64,000 nt of DNA from Nocardioides furvisabuli (GTDB lineage Bacteria > Actinomycetota > Actinomycetes > Propionibacteriales > Nocardioidaceae). A program made the translations under genes and the position numbers. Location: NCBI RefSeq assembly GCF_021083185.1, contig NZ_JAIGQB010000001.1, positions 310,001-374,000 of the forward strand, written 5' to 3'. The notes beneath the pieces were generated by a model. It was not told the origin of the DNA and made no database searches. It saw only the letters and a program-made list of their open reading frames with translations. This document shows, piece after piece, positions 34,054 to 44,495 of the stretch; position 1 is the stretch's first letter; the number at the start of each line of letters is the position of its first letter.

Positions 34054-35705
34054 CGCGAGTACAGACCCCGCAGGCCAGCAGCCCGGACAAGGGGACGAAC
34101 CCCGGGTGGGTGTCGTTCGTCGGCAGTGGACCCGGTGACCCGGGCCTGCTGACGGTGCGTGCCGTCGAGCTCCTCAGGAGCGCCGAGGTCATCGTCACCG
34201 AGGCTCCCGAGCACGTCGACCTCGTCCGGTCGGTGCTCGGCCTGCTCGAGGGCGCAGACGGGACCTGGGACGGCCCGGAGGTCGTCGACGGCGGCTTCGG
34301 CGAGGACGGCCAGCCCCTCACCCACGCCGCGCGCGCCAAGGTCGTCGTACGCCACGGCAAGAAGCAGCGCGTGGTGCGCCTGATGACCGGTGACCCCTTC
34401 CTCTACGCCTCCGGCCCCGAGGAGGCGCAGGCCTGCGTGAAGGCCGGCGTCGGGTTCGAGGTCGTCCCCGGCGTCTCCTCGGTGAGCGCGGTCCCGGCCT
34501 ATGCCGGCATCCCGCTGACCACCAAGCGCCACCGCGAGATGTGTGTGGTGACCTGTGGCGAGAAGGTCGACTGGAGCGCCTACGCCGACGACCGCACCCT
34601 CGTCCTGCTCTCCGGTGTCGGCAGCATCGCCGAGACCGCCGCCGCCCTCATCGAGGCGGGCCGTTCGCCGCAGACGCCGGTCGCGATGACCCGCGTCGGC
34701 ACCACCACCGAGCAGCAGACCCTCATCTCGACGCTGGCCGACATCGGTGCCGACGTCCGTGCGGCACGCATCGCCCCGCCCGCGATCACCGTCATCGGCG
34801 ACGTCGTCGACCTGCGCCAGACCCTGTCGTGGTTCGAGACCAAGCCGCTCTTCGGCTGGCGTGCCCTGGTGCCCCGCACCAAGGAGCAGGCCGGGTCGCT
34901 GTCGCGCCGCCTGCGCGAGTACGGCGCGGTGCCCGAGGAGGTGCCGACGATCTCCGTCGAGCCCCCGCGCAACCCGCTCCAGATGGACAAGGCCGTGCGC
35001 GGCCTCGTCGAGGGCCGCTACGAGTGGATCGCCTTCACCTCGGTCAACGCGGTCAAGGCGGTGCGCGAGAAGTTCGAGGAGTACGGCCTCGACGCCCGCG
35101 CCTTCTCCGGCCTCAAGATCGCCGCGGTCGGCGACAAGACCGCCGAGGCGATCGCCGCGTGGGGCCTGCGGGCCGACCTGGTGCCGTCGGGCGAGCAGTC
35201 CGCCGCCGGCCTGCTCGCCGAGTGGCCGCCCTACGACGAGGTGCTCGACCCGATCAACCGCGTCTTCCTGCCGCGCGCCGACATCGCCACCGAGAACCTC
35301 GTCGCCGGCTTGGTCGACCTCGGCTGGGAGTGCGACGACGTCACCGCCTACCGCACCGTGCGCGCCACCCCGCCTCCGGCGCCGGTGCGCGACGCGATCA
35401 AGACCGGCAGGTTCGACGCCGTGGTCTTCACCTCGTCCTCGACCGTGCGCAACCTCGTCGGCATCGCCGGCAAGCCGCACCCGTCGACGATCATCGCCGT
35501 GATCGGTCCCGCGACCGCGAAGACCGCCGAGGAGCACGGCCTGCGGGTCGACGTCCTCGCGCCCACCCCCGACGTCGAGGTGCTCGTCGACGCACTGGCC
35601 GACTTCGGCTCCGCGCGACGCCTCGCGATGCTGGAGAGCGGCGAGCCCGTCACCCGGCCGAGCGAGCGCACCGCCTCGGGCCGCCGCAAGGCGCGCGCGA
35701 AGTGA
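34050..35705 (+). CDS. hemD: Fused uroporphyrinogen-III C-methyltransferase / uroporphyrinogen-III synthase
   Basis: The 551-residue protein has an N-terminal SUMT-like domain (about 18-255) with [27 protein letters not shown] and [20 protein letters not shown], and a C-terminal HemD domain (about 270-535) with [11 protein letters not shown] and [14 protein letters not shown]. It can close the tetrapyrrole ring and possibly methylate it toward siroheme or cobalamin. The fusion is standard in actinobacteria. The operon continues into hemB by a GTGA overlap. Confidence 0.95.
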   Translation: MTRVQTPQASSPDKGTNPGWVSFVGSGPGDPGLLTVRAVELLRSAEVIVTEAPEHVDLVRSVLGLLEGADGTWDGPEVVDGGFGEDGQPLTHAARAKVVVRHGKKQRVVRLMTGDPFLYASGPEEAQACVKAGVGFEVVPGVSSVSAVPAYAGIPLTTKRHREMCVVTCGEKVDWSAYADDRTLVLLSGVGSIAETAAALIEAGRSPQTPVAMTRVGTTTEQQTLISTLADIGADVRAARIAPPAITVIGDVVDLRQTLSWFETKPLFGWRALVPRTKEQAGSLSRRLREYGAVPEEVPTISVEPPRNPLQMDKAVRGLVEGRYEWIAFTSVNAVKAVREKFEEYGLDARAFSGLKIAAVGDKTAEAIAAWGLRADLVPSGEQSAAGLLAEWPPYDEVLDPINRVFLPRADIATENLVAGLVDLGWECDDVTAYRTVRATPPPAPVRDAIKTGRFDAVVFTSSSTVRNLVGIAGKPHPSTIIAVIGPATAKTAEEHGLRVDVLAPTPDVEVLVDALADFGSARRLAMLESGEPVTRPSERTASGRRKARAK

Positions 35706-36700
35706 GCGAGGAGCACCGCGAGCTGGAGACGCCGCTCGTCCGACCGCGCCGCCTGCGTCGTACGCCGGCGCTGCGGCGGATGGTGGCCGAGCACCACGTG
35801 GTGCCCAGCTCGCTGGTGCTCCCGGTCTTCGTGCGCGAAGGCCTCGGCGAGCCGCGCCCGATCTCCTCGATGCCGGGCGTCGTCCAGCACTCGCGCGACT
35901 CGCTCAAGCGTGCCGTCGCCGAGGCGGCCGAGCTCGGCCTTGGCGGCGTGATGCTCTTCGGGGTCCCCGAGCACAAGGACGCGACCGGCTCCGGTGCGAT
36001 CGACCCGGGCGGCGTGCTGAACCTCGCGATCACCGACGTGGTCGCCGAGGTCGGTGACCAGCTCACGGTCATGTCGGACCTGTGCCTCGACGAGTTCACC
36101 GACCACGGCCACTGCGGGCTGCTGACGCCCGACGGCGAGGTCGACAACGACCAGACGCTGGCGGCGTACGCCGAGATGGCGCTCGCCCAGGCGGCCGCCG
36201 GTGTCGACATGGTCGGGCCCAGCGGGATGATGGACGGCCAGGTCGCCGTGGTGCGGCAGGCGCTCGACGCCGCCGGCCTCAGCCACGTCTCGATCCTGGC
36301 CTACTCGGCGAAGTACGCCTCCGCCTTCTTCGGCCCGTTCCGCGAGGCCGTCGACTCCTCGCTGGTGGGTGACCGCAAGACCTACCAGCAGGACCCCGCC
36401 AACGCCGTCGAGGGCGTGCGCGAGGCACTGCTCGACGTGGAGCAGGGCGCCGACATCGTGATGGTGAAGCCGGCCCTGGCCTTCCTCGACGTCGTCCGCC
36501 GGGTGCGCGACGCGGTCGACGTGCCGGTCGCGGCCTACAACATCTCGGGTGAGTACTCGATGGTCGAGGCGGCCGCCGCCAACGGCTGGATCGACCGCGA
36601 GGCCGCGATCCTCGAGACCCTGACGTCCATCCACCGCGCCGGCGCCGACGTGATCCTCACCTACTGGGCCTCCGAGGCCGCGCGGCTGCTGCGCCGCTGA
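35702..36700 (+). CDS. hemB: Porphobilinogen synthase (delta-aminolevulinate dehydratase)
   Basis: HemB condenses two aminolevulinate molecules to porphobilinogen. The 332-residue barrel has Schiff-base lysines Lys204 (SAKYAS) and Lys256 (MVKPAL). The metal-site segment reads [14 protein letters not shown] (126-139): Cys128 and Cys138 are kept but the middle cysteine of zinc enzymes is Asp130, a mixed signature between the zinc and magnesium types. GTG 35702 overlaps the hemD stop. It closes the rex-hem operon. Confidence 0.97.
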   Translation: MSEEHRELETPLVRPRRLRRTPALRRMVAEHHVVPSSLVLPVFVREGLGEPRPISSMPGVVQHSRDSLKRAVAEAAELGLGGVMLFGVPEHKDATGSGAIDPGGVLNLAITDVVAEVGDQLTVMSDLCLDEFTDHGHCGLLTPDGEVDNDQTLAAYAEMALAQAAAGVDMVGPSGMMDGQVAVVRQALDAAGLSHVSILAYSAKYASAFFGPFREAVDSSLVGDRKTYQQDPANAVEGVREALLDVEQGADIVMVKPALAFLDVVRRVRDAVDVPVAAYNISGEYSMVEAAAANGWIDREAAILETLTSIHRAGADVILTYWASEAARLLRR

Positions 36701-36719
36701 CCTGCCCCGGTGATCCGGC

Positions 36720-37913
36720 TCAGGGGTTGAGCAGCCCGGCCACGCAGGCGTTGAGCGCCGCGACGTCGAGCGCGGAGATCCCCGAGGCCAGGCACTGCGC
36801 CCGGGCCTCCAGCTCGGTGAGCGGTGCGGTGATCGTCTCCGTGGGCAGCGGGAGCGGCGGCGGCAGGACCGTGGGCACCGTCGTCGGGACCGTCGTCGGG
36901 TCCTTCGTCGGGTCCTTCGTCGGGTCCTTGGTGGGCGTGGACGTCGACGTCTGGGGCGGCGTCTGGGTCGGCTGCTGGGTGGTGGTCGGCGTCGTGGGGG
37001 TGCTCGTCGGCGTCGGCTTCACGGTCGGGGTCGGCGTGCTGCCACCCTTGTCGCCGGGGTCGCGCTTGCCGTCGCGGTCGCCCTGGCCGTCCTTGGCGCC
37101 GGGGGTCGCGGTGGTGTCGGGCATGATCACGCCCGAGGTCAGCGTGGAGGTCGGCACGGCGCTGAAGTCGCCGTCGAGGTAGGCCTGCATGATCTCCAGC
37201 ACCAGGTCGACGTAGTCGTTGGAGTGGTTGTAGCGGTAGGCCGAGGCACGCTGGCCCTTCTCCTCCGACAGGTCGTCGTCGCCGGAGCAGAGGTAGACGG
37301 CCGTCGCGAGCGCGGAGTCGTCGACGTCCTGCGGGTTGCGGGCGCCATCGCTGTCACCGTCGACCCCCACGACCGACCAGGTCGAGGGGATGAACTGCAT
37401 CGGTCCGACGGCGCGGTCCCAGCGGGTGTCGTCGTCGTACTGGCCGCCGTCGGTGTCGGCGATGGCCTGGGTGTCGTTCTTGCCGTTGAGGGCGATGCCG
37501 TAGATGCCCGGGCGGGCCACGCCCTGGTCGTCGAGGACGTTGCCGCCGAAGCGACCGTGGTCGGACTCGACGCGACCGATCGCGGCGATGAGCTCCCACG
37601 GCAGGTTGCAGCCCGGGTCGGCCTTGTTGATGACGCCCTCGGCGCGCTGGTAGGCCGAGAGCGCGGCCTGCGGGATGCTGCTGGCCGAGCCGGGGGTGAG
37701 GGCGGCCGCCCGGGTGACCGGGTCACCGATGCTGGCGGGTGCCTCGATGGCGGCGGCCGGGAGGACGGTGCCGTCGGGCAGGGTCCTCGATCCGTCGGGG
37801 TCGGCGCTGGCAGACCCGACGCCCACGCCCGCGAGGCTGGCCGTCCACGCGGCGGAGAGCACCGCAAGCGGGATGATCGCGGTCGCGCGGTGCAGCCGGC
37901 CGAAGCTCGCCAT
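36720..37913 (-). CDS. Secreted lytic transglycosylase
   Basis: The 397-residue protein should cleave peptidoglycan outside the membrane. It has a signal peptide (residues about 1-38), a goose-type/SLT lysozyme domain with catalytic Glu in [15 protein letters not shown], then [20 protein letters not shown], and a C-terminal Thr/Pro linker with three TKDP repeats followed by a short Cys-containing tail. I chose ATG 37913: GGGGAG lies 9 nt before it, whereas it abuts the in-frame ATG at 37922. It interrupts the heme gene cluster on the opposite strand. Confidence 0.92.
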   Translation of the reverse strand: MASFGRLHRATAIIPLAVLSAAWTASLAGVGVGSASADPDGSRTLPDGTVLPAAAIEAPASIGDPVTRAAALTPGSASSIPQAALSAYQRAEGVINKADPGCNLPWELIAAIGRVESDHGRFGGNVLDDQGVARPGIYGIALNGKNDTQAIADTDGGQYDDDTRWDRAVGPMQFIPSTWSVVGVDGDSDGARNPQDVDDSALATAVYLCSGDDDLSEEKGQRASAYRYNHSNDYVDLVLEIMQAYLDGDFSAVPTSTLTSGVIMPDTTATPGAKDGQGDRDGKRDPGDKGGSTPTPTVKPTPTSTPTTPTTTQQPTQTPPQTSTSTPTKDPTKDPTKDPTTVPTTVPTVLPPPLPLPTETITAPLTELEARAQCLASGISALDVAALNACVAGLLNP

Positions 37914-37992
37914 GTCCTTCATCTCCCCTGGGTCGTCCGGGTGTCATGATGCCCCCTCCGGGCGCACTAACACCTGGTCAACGACGCATCAT
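37914..37992 (-). promoter_or_regulatory. Structured leader of the lytic transglycosylase gene
   Basis: The inferred mRNA leader of about 80 nt could pair ATGATGC at its 5' end (37986-37992) with GCATCAT just before the ribosome site (37946-37952). Closing that stem would loop out about 33 nt. It matches no riboswitch I recognise. Confidence 0.35.
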
Positions 37993-37998
37993 CGCTCC

Positions 37999-38027
37999 AC
38001 GTTACGCACGAACGGCATGTGGGCCAA
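37999..38027 (-). promoter_or_regulatory. Promoter of the lytic transglycosylase gene
   Basis: On the minus strand TTGGCC (38022-38027), 17 bp and TAACGT (37999-38004) give a well-spaced promoter. Confidence 0.55.
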
Positions 38028-38083
38028 GGCACACGGCCCACAGGCGCGTGCGCACCGACTGGGGATCCTTTGTCCTCCTGCGT

Positions 38084-38089
38084 GACAAT
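38084..38089 (+). promoter_or_regulatory. Leaderless -10 of hemL (GACAAT)
   Basis: GACAAT ends 6 nt before GTG 38096; no ribosome site is present. Confidence 0.45.
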
Positions 38090-38095
38090 GACCAG

Positions 38096-39424
<1,329 letters not shown>

Positions 39425-39425
39425 G

Positions 39426-40103
39426 ATGGCCGAGCAGACCATCGTCCACCTCCTGCGCCACGGTGAGGTCCACAACCCCGAGGGCGTGCTCTACGGCCGC
39501 CGCGACGGGTTCCACCTCTCCGCCCTCGGGCACCAGATGGCCCAGCGCATCGCCGAGACCATCGGGGAGCGCGACATCGTCCACATCCGCACCTCGCCGC
39601 TCGAGCGTGCGCAGGAGACCGGCGCCCCGCTCGCGCAGGCCCGTGGCCTGACCCCCGTCGTGGACCCGCGCGTGATCGAGTCCACCAACGCCTTCGAGGG
39701 CCTGAGCTTCGGCGACGGCGCGATGACGATCATCAAGCGCCCGCGCCTGTGGCGCCACCTCTACAACCCCTTCACTCCCTCGTGGGGGGAGCCGTACGAC
39801 GAGATCGCCGGGCGCATGGTCGCCGCGATCCACGACGCCCGCGACGCCGCCCGCGGCCACGAGGCGGTCGTGGTGTCCCACCAGCTCCCGATCTGGACGA
39901 CGCGGCTCTTCCTCGAGAAGCGCAGCTACCTCCACCACCCGAAGAACCGTCAGTGCACCCTCTGCTCGCTGACCAGCGTCGTCTTCGACGGCGACCGCAT
40001 GGTGCAGGTGCGCTACTCCGAGCCCGCCGGCGACCTGATCCCGGTCGGCGACCGCTCCGCGCCGTTCTCCGCGGGCGGGGCCTCGGAGGGGGAGCGACCC
40101 TGA
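39426..40103 (+). CDS. Histidine phosphatase family protein
   Basis: The 225-residue protein has the phosphoglycerate-mutase-like RHGE motif (LLRHGEVHNPEG) with the catalytic histidine, second Arg in RTSPLERAQETG, and the second histidine in VVVSHQLPIW. Its substrate is unknown; the mycobacterial homologue between hemL and the thioredoxin is annotated as a phosphoglycerate mutase-like protein. It starts 1 nt after the hemL stop. Confidence 0.9.
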   Translation: MAEQTIVHLLRHGEVHNPEGVLYGRRDGFHLSALGHQMAQRIAETIGERDIVHIRTSPLERAQETGAPLAQARGLTPVVDPRVIESTNAFEGLSFGDGAMTIIKRPRLWRHLYNPFTPSWGEPYDEIAGRMVAAIHDARDAARGHEAVVVSHQLPIWTTRLFLEKRSYLHHPKNRQCTLCSLTSVVFDGDRMVQVRYSEPAGDLIPVGDRSAPFSAGGASEGERP

Positions 40104-40105
40104 CG

Positions 40106-40672
40106 ATGCCGCGCCGCCTCGCTGCGCCCCTCGTGGCGCTCGCCTGCCTGCTCGCGCTGACAGGCTGCTCCGGCCTGTCCGGCACCGGTCAGAAGGGCTA
40201 CATCTCCGGCACAGGCGTGCCCACTGAGGTGGAGGCAGTGGACCGCGGGGAGCCGATCGAGCTGAGCGGCACCGACCTCGAGGGCGGGGACCTCGACCTC
40301 GCCGACCTTCGCGGCAAGCCGGTCGTGGTCAACGTGTGGGCCTCGTGGTGCCCGCCGTGCATCAGCGAGCAGCCCGACCTCAACGAGGCCGTGGACGAGC
40401 TCGGCGACCAGGTGTCCTTCGTCGGCCTCAACATCCGCGACGCCTCGCCCGCGGACGCGCAGGCCTACGTCCGCGACCTCGAGGTGCCCTACCCCTCGAT
40501 CTACTCCGCCGACGGCGCGGCGCTGCTGCCCTTCGCCGGCACCCTCACCCCGCGCTCGATCCCGAGCACGGTCGTGCTCGACGCCGAGGGCCGGATCGCG
40601 GCGTCGGTCAACGGCCGGATCCCCACGACCCAGACGCTGGTCTCGCTGGTGGAGGCGGTCCTCGATGAGTGA
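40106..40672 (+). CDS. Thioredoxin-like lipoprotein for cytochrome c maturation (ResA/TlpA type)
   Basis: This exported thiol reductase should reduce apocytochrome cysteines before heme attachment. The 188-residue protein has a lipoprotein signal ending LALTGC (Cys21), a TlpA-like thioredoxin fold with active site WCPPC (Cys82, Cys85), and cis-proline in RSIPSTVVLD. It starts 2 nt after the phosphatase stop and overlaps ccdA by 8 nt. Confidence 0.94.
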   Translation: MPRRLAAPLVALACLLALTGCSGLSGTGQKGYISGTGVPTEVEAVDRGEPIELSGTDLEGGDLDLADLRGKPVVVNVWASWCPPCISEQPDLNEAVDELGDQVSFVGLNIRDASPADAQAYVRDLEVPYPSIYSADGAALLPFAGTLTPRSIPSTVVLDAEGRIAASVNGRIPTTQTLVSLVEAVLDE

Positions 40673-41414
40673 CTGGTTCCAGGAGACGGCGCTGTCCGGG
40701 TCGATGCTGCTGGCGCTGCCGGTGGCGCTGGCCGCCGGGCTCATCTCGTTCTTCAGCCCCTGCGTGATCCCGTTGCTCCCGGGCTACCTCTCCTACGCCA
40801 CCGGCATCTCCGGTGGCGACCTCGAGCACGCCCGCCGCAGCCGGCTGGTGCTCGGCGCGGTCCTCTTCGTGCTCGGCTTCTCGGTCGTCTTCGTCCTCCT
40901 CGGCAGCCTCACCGGTGCAGCCGGGGCGTGGCTGTTCACCCACGTCCGCGAGCTCAACCGGGTGCTCGGCGTCATCATGATCCTGCTCGGGGTCGCGTTC
41001 CTCGGCGCCTTCGGCTTCCTCCAGCGGGACTGGCGGATCCACAAGGTCCCCGCCGTCGGCCTCGCCGCCGCCCCGCTGATCGGCTTCCTCTTCGGCGTCG
41101 GCTGGACCCCGTGCGTGGGCCCGACGCTGGCGGCCATCAACGTCCTGTCCGTCGGCGAGGGCACCGCTGCCCGCGGGGCCCTGCTCTCGGCCGTCTTCGC
41201 GCTCGGCCTCGGGCTGCCCTTCATCGCGGCCGCCCTGGCCTACCGCCGCATGCTCGGCGCCTTCGCCGTGATCCGGCGCCACCAGGTGCTGGTCGTGCGC
41301 CTCGGCGGCGCGATGATGATCCTGGTCGGCCTCCTGCTCGTCTCGGGCTGGTGGGACCGGATCGTGCAGTGGCTCCAGCTCCAGGTCGTCCAGGGATTCG
41401 CGGTGCCGGTGTGA
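40665..41414 (+). CDS. ccdA: Cytochrome c biogenesis protein CcdA
   Basis: CcdA carries electrons across the membrane to the ResA-like thioredoxin. The 249-residue protein has six membrane segments and the two reactive cysteines in FFSPCVIPLLPGY (Cys33) and GWTPCVGPTLAA. It overlaps the thioredoxin gene by 8 nt and resB by GTGA. Confidence 0.96.
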   Translation: MSDWFQETALSGSMLLALPVALAAGLISFFSPCVIPLLPGYLSYATGISGGDLEHARRSRLVLGAVLFVLGFSVVFVLLGSLTGAAGAWLFTHVRELNRVLGVIMILLGVAFLGAFGFLQRDWRIHKVPAVGLAAAPLIGFLFGVGWTPCVGPTLAAINVLSVGEGTAARGALLSAVFALGLGLPFIAAALAYRRMLGAFAVIRRHQVLVVRLGGAMMILVGLLLVSGWWDRIVQWLQLQVVQGFAVPV

Positions 41415-43072
41415 CCGACCTCCAGACGCACCTCGACCAGCGGTCGTCCGACGACCGCCAGGCCACGTCGCTGCCCAACGACCTGAACGCGCGCGAGCTC
41501 GCGCGCTGGTCATGGCGCCAGCTCACCTCGATGCGCACCGCGCTCGTGCTGCTCCTGCTGCTCGCGCTCGCCGCGATCCCCGGCTCGGTGATCCCGCAGG
41601 AGGACATCGACTCCCTCGCGGTCTCGCAGTGGCGCGACAACCACCCGCGCCTGGCGCCCATCTGGGACCGGCTCGACCTGTTCTCCGTCTACGGCTCGGT
41701 GTGGTTCTCCGCGATCTACATCCTGCTGATGATCTCGCTGGTCGGTTGCATCATCCCGCGCCTGTTCGTCTACGCCCGCGCGCTGCGGGCCCGGCCGCCC
41801 CGCGCTCCCCGGCACCTCACCCGCCTGCCCGACTCGACGGCGTACACCACCGACGAGGCCCCCGAGGACGTGCTGGCGCGCGCCGCCGACGCCCTGCGGA
41901 GCAAGCGGTTCCGGGTGGAGACGTCGACCGAGGCCGACGCGGTGTCCGCCGAGCGCGGCTACCTCCGCGAGGCCGGCAACCTGCTGTTCCACCTCGCCGT
42001 GATCGTGGTGCTCGTCGGCGTCGCCGTCGGCAGCCTCTTCGGCTACAAGGGCGGCGTCATCATGCTCAACGGCGAGGACTACGGCTTCTCCAACAACCTC
42101 ACCCAGTACGACGACTTCGCCCCGGGCTCGCTGTTCGACCCCGACGTGATGGAGCCGTTCTCCTTCAGCATCACCGACTTCCAGGTCGACTGGCTCACCG
42201 AGGGCGACCGGGCGGGCATGGCGCGCGAGTTCGTCGCCGAGCTCGCCTACGAGACCGAGCCCGGTGGCGAGACCCAGGACTACGACCTGAGGGTCAACCA
42301 CCCGTTGACCATCGGCGGCACCGACATCTTCCTCATCGGCCACGGCTACGCCCCAGTCATCACGATCCGCGACGGGGAGGGTGAGGTCACCAAGTCCGGC
42401 CCCGTGGTGTTCCTGCCGACCAACGGCCAGACCTTCGAGTCGTTCGGCGTGGTCAAGGCGCCCTTCGCCGAGCCCGAGCAGATCGGCCTCGAGGGAACCT
42501 TCTACCCGACCTTCGCGATGGGCCGCGACGCCGACGGCAACCTCACCATGCCGGCGTCGGTGTGGGGCGACGCGCTCGACCCGCTGGTCTCGATGAGCCT
42601 GTGGACCGGTGACCTCGGCGTCGACGACGGCTCCGCCTCGTCGGTCTACGTCCTCGACAAGGCCGACGCGACCCAGGTCCTGAAGGACGACGGCCAGCCG
42701 TTCCGGATGGACCTGCGCCCCGGCGACACCGTGACGCTGCCCGACGGGCTCGGCACGGTGACGTTCGAGGGCGTGCAGCGCTGGAACAAGATCCAGATCA
42801 GCCGCAGCCCCGGCAAGCTGGTGGCGCTCGGCGGCGTGGTGCTCGCCCTGGTCGGCCTGCTGGGCTCGCTCTTCATCCGCCCGCGCCGGATGTGGGTGCG
42901 CGCGCGCAGGCAGGACGACGGCACCACGCGGGTCGAGGTGGCGCGGCTGGACCGGTCGTCCGGGGGAGACCCCGAGGACGGCGCGGCCGAGCTCGCCGAG
43001 ATCGTGGCATCACTGCAGGCCCCGACGGGTGCGCAGCCGACGAGCAGCAGGAGCAGGAAGGAGCAGTCGTGA
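41411..43072 (+). CDS. resB: Cytochrome c biogenesis protein ResB (Ccs1)
   Basis: ResB forms the system II heme-attachment complex with CcsB/CcsA. The 553-residue protein has three N-terminal membrane segments (about 42-60, 95-118, 195-215), a large extracytoplasmic domain (about 220-470) and a last segment near 480-500 followed by a cytoplasmic tail. GTG 41411 overlaps the ccdA stop; ccsB follows by GTGA overlap. Confidence 0.95.
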   Translation: MTDLQTHLDQRSSDDRQATSLPNDLNARELARWSWRQLTSMRTALVLLLLLALAAIPGSVIPQEDIDSLAVSQWRDNHPRLAPIWDRLDLFSVYGSVWFSAIYILLMISLVGCIIPRLFVYARALRARPPRAPRHLTRLPDSTAYTTDEAPEDVLARAADALRSKRFRVETSTEADAVSAERGYLREAGNLLFHLAVIVVLVGVAVGSLFGYKGGVIMLNGEDYGFSNNLTQYDDFAPGSLFDPDVMEPFSFSITDFQVDWLTEGDRAGMAREFVAELAYETEPGGETQDYDLRVNHPLTIGGTDIFLIGHGYAPVITIRDGEGEVTKSGPVVFLPTNGQTFESFGVVKAPFAEPEQIGLEGTFYPTFAMGRDADGNLTMPASVWGDALDPLVSMSLWTGDLGVDDGSASSVYVLDKADATQVLKDDGQPFRMDLRPGDTVTLPDGLGTVTFEGVQRWNKIQISRSPGKLVALGGVVLALVGLLGSLFIRPRRMWVRARRQDDGTTRVEVARLDRSSGGDPEDGAAELAEIVASLQAPTGAQPTSSRSRKEQS

Positions 43073-44058
43073 CCGACGCACAGTGGGAGGTCTTCAGCTA
43101 CCAGGGCGTCATCGCCGCGGCAGTGCTCTACTTCCTCGCGATGCTGGCCTACTTCTTCGAGCTGGCGGGCCTGCGGAGCGTGGCGAGGGACGAGGACGTC
43201 CAGGACCAGCGCACCGCGATGGCCGGCCGCCTGGCCCTGGTGCTGTCGGTCTTCGGCGTGGTGGTCCACCTCGTGGCGCTCGTGGCTCGCGGGCTCGCCG
43301 CCGACCCCAACCGGGTGCCGTGGGGCAACATGTACGAGTTCACGATCTCGGGCACCTTCGTGGTGGCGCTGATCTTCGTGCTCTCGACGATCAAGCTCGA
43401 CATCGAGTGGCTGGGCCCGCTCGTCTCCACCTTCGTCGTGGCCGCGCTGATGGCGGCGTTCCTCGGTCTCGACGACGCAGTCCTGCCGCTCCCGGACGCG
43501 CTCAACTCGCCGTGGCTGGTGATCCACGTCGTCTCGGCCGTGATCTCGACCGGCGCCTTCACCATCGGCGCGCTGCTCTCGGTGCTCTACCTCGTCAAGG
43601 CCCGCTCGAGCGCGACCACGGGCTACCTCGCCCGCGTGCCCGAGCCCAAGGTCCTCGACCGGCTGTCCTACCGGATGCACGCCTTCGGCTTCCCGGTGTG
43701 GACGTTCGCGGTCCTCATCACCGGCCCGATCTGGGCGCACCAGGCGTGGGGCGCCTACTGGAACTGGGACCCCAAGGAGGTGTGGGCCTTCATCACCTGG
43801 GTGGTCTATGCCGCCTACCTGCACGCCCGTGCGACCGTGGGCTGGCGCGGGCGCAACGCCGCGATCCTGGCGCTGGTCGGTGCCGCGACGCTGTGGTTCA
43901 ACTTCATCGGCATCAACTTCTTCAGCAGCTCCAGCCAGCACTCCTACGCCGAGGGCGCGGGTGCGGAGCGCTCAGTCGTCCTCCGGGTCGCGGCGGCGCC
44001 GGTCGAGGCCCCGGAGGAAGTCCGGGTCGTCGTCGGGGCCGATCACCCGCGGCGCTGA
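43069..44058 (+). CDS. ccsB: Cytochrome c biogenesis protein CcsB/CcsA
   Basis: This is the heme-handling partner of ResB. The 329-residue protein has about eight membrane segments and the heme-binding tryptophan-rich motif WGAYWNWDPKEVW, with flanking histidines in VIHVVS and ATVGW-side loops. Family members usually end soon after a segment like FNFIGINFFSSSSQHSYA; here about 35 residues continue, and that stretch lies antisense to the end of a small membrane-protein gene. The true C-terminal length therefore deserves care. Confidence 0.93.
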   Translation: MTDAQWEVFSYQGVIAAAVLYFLAMLAYFFELAGLRSVARDEDVQDQRTAMAGRLALVLSVFGVVVHLVALVARGLAADPNRVPWGNMYEFTISGTFVVALIFVLSTIKLDIEWLGPLVSTFVVAALMAAFLGLDDAVLPLPDALNSPWLVIHVVSAVISTGAFTIGALLSVLYLVKARSSATTGYLARVPEPKVLDRLSYRMHAFGFPVWTFAVLITGPIWAHQAWGAYWNWDPKEVWAFITWVVYAAYLHARATVGWRGRNAAILALVGAATLWFNFIGINFFSSSSQHSYAEGAGAERSVVLRVAAAPVEAPEEVRVVVGADHPRR

Positions 44059-44157
44059 CGCCCCGCCGCTGCCGCCGTCGAGGCGGCGCAGGGCGAGCTT
44101 GACCAGCACCCACACGACGACCGCGATCGCGGCCACCACGAGCAGCACCTTCAGCAT
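43972..44157 (-). CDS. Small single-span membrane protein
   Basis: The 61-residue protein has one membrane segment (LLVVAAIAVVVWVLVKLAL, residues 4-22) and a cytoplasmic tail with PRVIGPDDDPDFLRGLDRRR, an acidic-basic motif typical of small conserved actinobacterial proteins of unknown function. A GGAGGA ribosome site is directly before ATG 44157, and TACATT (44164-44169, minus strand) ends 6 nt before it, so leadered or leaderless starts are both possible. Its 3' end overlaps ccsB by 87 nt. Confidence 0.8.
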   Translation of the reverse strand: MLKVLLVVAAIAVVVWVLVKLALRRLDGGSGGASAPRVIGPDDDPDFLRGLDRRRRDPEDD

Positions 44158-44194
44158 TCCTCCAATGTAGTCGGGTCCACCTAGGCTGGTGGCC
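44158..44194. promoter_or_regulatory. Divergent promoters of two small membrane-protein genes
   Basis: TACATT (44164-44169, minus) and TAGGCT (44182-44187, plus) lie 6 and 7 nt before start codons that are only 37 bp apart. Confidence 0.5.
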
Positions 44195-44476
44195 GTGAAG
44201 GAGTTCGTGGTCTACACCGTCCTGCGGATCGTGCTGTTCCTGGCCTCGTTCGGCGTCGTCGTCGGACTGATGGCGCTGTTCCTCGGCGGGCGCTACAACC
44301 TGTTCTGGGCCGTGGTGCTCGCCTTCCTGATCTCCGGGATCGCCTCCTACTTCATCCTCGACCGGCAGCGCGAGGCGTTCGCCCGGCGCGTCGAGGAGCG
44401 AGCGTCCCGCGCGGCCGCCGCCTTCGAGGAGCGCAAGGCCCGCGAGGACCGCGACGACCACGAGGACCCGCGCTGA
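44195..44476 (+). CDS. DUF4229-family small membrane protein
   Basis: The 93-residue protein has two membrane segments (about 7-27 and 33-53) and a charged, probably coiled cytoplasmic tail (FARRVEERASRAAAAFEERK). The start is taken as GTG 44195 (MKEFVVYTVLR), 7 nt behind TAGGCT; a GTG two codons earlier is also in frame. Similar genes lie near menaquinone genes in other actinobacteria. The function is unknown. Confidence 0.85.
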   Translation: MKEFVVYTVLRIVLFLASFGVVVGLMALFLGGRYNLFWAVVLAFLISGIASYFILDRQREAFARRVEERASRAAAAFEERKAREDRDDHEDPR

Positions 44477-44495
44477 CCCTTGCTGGGCCCCGTGC

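Noticed and set aside
37914..37992. Cyclic di-AMP riboswitch before the lytic transglycosylase
   Set aside because: The leader is too short and lacks the conserved blocks of that riboswitch class; only a simple 7-bp pairing is visible.
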